DNA of 64,000 nt from Baylisascaris procyonis. Lineage: Eukaryota > Nematoda > Chromadorea > Rhabditida > Ascarididae. Where the stretch lies: positions 8,450,501 to 8,514,500 of the forward strand of contig JAZARR010000153.1 in NCBI GenBank assembly GCA_037389465.1, read 5' to 3'. Positions 63,290 through 64,000 of this stretch are shown here, in pieces (position 1 is the stretch's first letter; the number at the start of each line of letters is the position of its first letter). Both the position numbers and the translations under genes were made by a program. The notes beneath the pieces are model-generated. The model saw only the letters and a list, made by a program, of their open reading frames with translations, did not search any database and had not been told where the DNA came from.

Positions 63290-63448
63290 ATCAACCAGAA
63301 CGCCCATGGAGAAGCTCATCGACGAGGAATCGGATGCGTCGTCGTTGTTGTGATTATCTATGAGACAAATACACGCTAACACACGGCAACCACAACAACA
63401 CGCATCCAATTTATTATCACCAGATCCTCGACCACACTTGCAACACAT
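63290..63448 (-). CDS. Candidate first coding exon, cysteine-rich N terminus
   Basis: From an ATG at 63448 (minus strand) the frame reads MCCKCGRGSGDNKLDACCCG, CRVLACICLI, an acidic/serine stretch (DNHNNDDASDSSSMSFS) and MGVLVD up to a GTATCG donor, ending on a codon boundary. Unspliced, the frame continues to 63146 through the CA repeat. The clustered cysteines resemble lipid-modified or cysteine-rich membrane-proximal segments, but no defined domain was recognised. GC content is well above background. Confidence 0.35.
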
Positions 63449-63479
63449 TTGCCACGAATACCCTCGAATACTTCACATA

Positions 63480-63496
63480 CTCTCTCTCTCTCTCAC
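63480..63496. repeat. (TC)n microsatellite
   Basis: Eight TC units just upstream, on the minus strand, of the ATG at 63448. Confidence 0.93.
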
Positions 63497-63719
63497 TCAT
63501 AAATCGCTCTATTATAAACTAAAAGAATGCCTCATATTTAATGCGCATGAAGAATCTGCTGAATTATTGGATTATGATTGTTGAATTATTATCGGAATTT
63601 TGATGTGATTTTGTCGTTACCTTCGGGGTATAGAAGTCATTCTGCCTGATGAAACGATAAGGGAATCACATAGTCTTCTCATCGTTGTTTACAATTATTA
63701 AAACTAGTACAGCAAAAAT

Positions 63720-63917
63720 CTACCGTTCATTCCCGGTTTCTTTCTTTTTTTTTTGAATTGGTGGAGTCCAGCATGAGTGGCAAACTCGCCATATATGAAT
63801 CGAGGGCCATGAGGCAATTCGAAATTTGCTACGTTTCAAATTGGTGACATTCGCTAAAATCTTGTGGATGGATTGTGCAACAATGAAACTTCCATTTGAA
63901 AGCGCGATTATGCACAT
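63720..63917 (-). CDS. Candidate coding exon at right edge, unrecognised
   Basis: From an ATG at 63917 (minus strand) a 65-codon frame reads MCIIALSNGSFIVAQSIHK, ILANVTNLKRSKFRIASW, PSIHIWR, then a K-run ending at TAG. A GTTTGC donor after the WR codons (exon 63786-63917) would remove the low-complexity tail and end on a codon boundary, but does not join the exon at 63448 in phase. It may be an upstream exon of the same or another gene running off the window. Confidence 0.3.
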   Translation of the reverse strand: MCIIALSNGSFIVAQSIHKILANVTNLKRSKFRIASWPSIHIWRVCHSCWTPPIQKKKKETGNER

Positions 63918-64000
63918 AGAATTAAAACTTTCTAATTAGTATAGTAATAAGCGTTTTGCATCCTATATATTAATATTTTAAAATCACTTGAAGCCTTTCT

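Overview
This window looks like a stretch of animal nuclear genome, most likely nematode or another small AT-rich invertebrate. Base composition is by eye about two thirds A+T. There are many long homopolymer T/A runs, more than ten (TA)n microsatellites, no operon-like gene packing and no long open frames. The intron-end signals that can be seen are of the compact type TTTTCAG, TTTCAG or TTTTTAG followed directly by sequence that could be coding, which fits nematodes but does not prove it. At this composition, stop-to-stop frames of 60-120 codons are expected by chance on both strands, so length alone never supports a gene here. No gene in this window could be named from memory.

What can be supported falls into three classes. 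(1) Candidate short exons of unrecognised genes, called from an open frame bounded by a good acceptor and/or donor, sometimes with matching phase between neighbours: left edge (278-715), 4.2-4.4 kb, 31.6-31.9 kb, 34.85-35.85 kb (the GC-richest, most exon-like stretch), 41.7-42.65 kb on the minus strand, 43.2 kb, 49.3-49.55 kb, 50.5-52.0 kb, and a convergent pair at the right end (plus strand ending at 62550, minus strand ending at 62902). These are hypotheses for RNA evidence to test. (2) Decayed mobile-element sequence: a minus-strand fragment at 26.3-26.7 kb with a BEL/Pao-type reverse transcriptase motif, a weak Tc1/mariner-like relic near 51.25-51.35 kb, and a tRNA-like RNA polymerase III A-box/B-box pair at 59.75-59.83 kb. 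(3) Repeats and structure: (TA)n tracts, other simple repeats, decayed minisatellites at 11.9-12.1, 58.85-58.92 and 60.2-60.4 kb, a near-perfect 26-bp-stem hairpin at 975-1031, two GATA-containing palindromes at 29.04-29.12 kb, and a purine/pyrimidine-alternating tract at 30.7-30.87 kb.

The rest, including most of 5.5-26 kb, 36-41 kb, 44-49 kb and 52-58 kb, shows no coding signal that I could separate from background and is best read as intergenic or long-intron DNA. No rRNA, intact tRNA, spliced-leader gene, CRISPR array or prokaryotic gene was seen, and no canonical AATAAA was found close behind the candidate stop codons checked.
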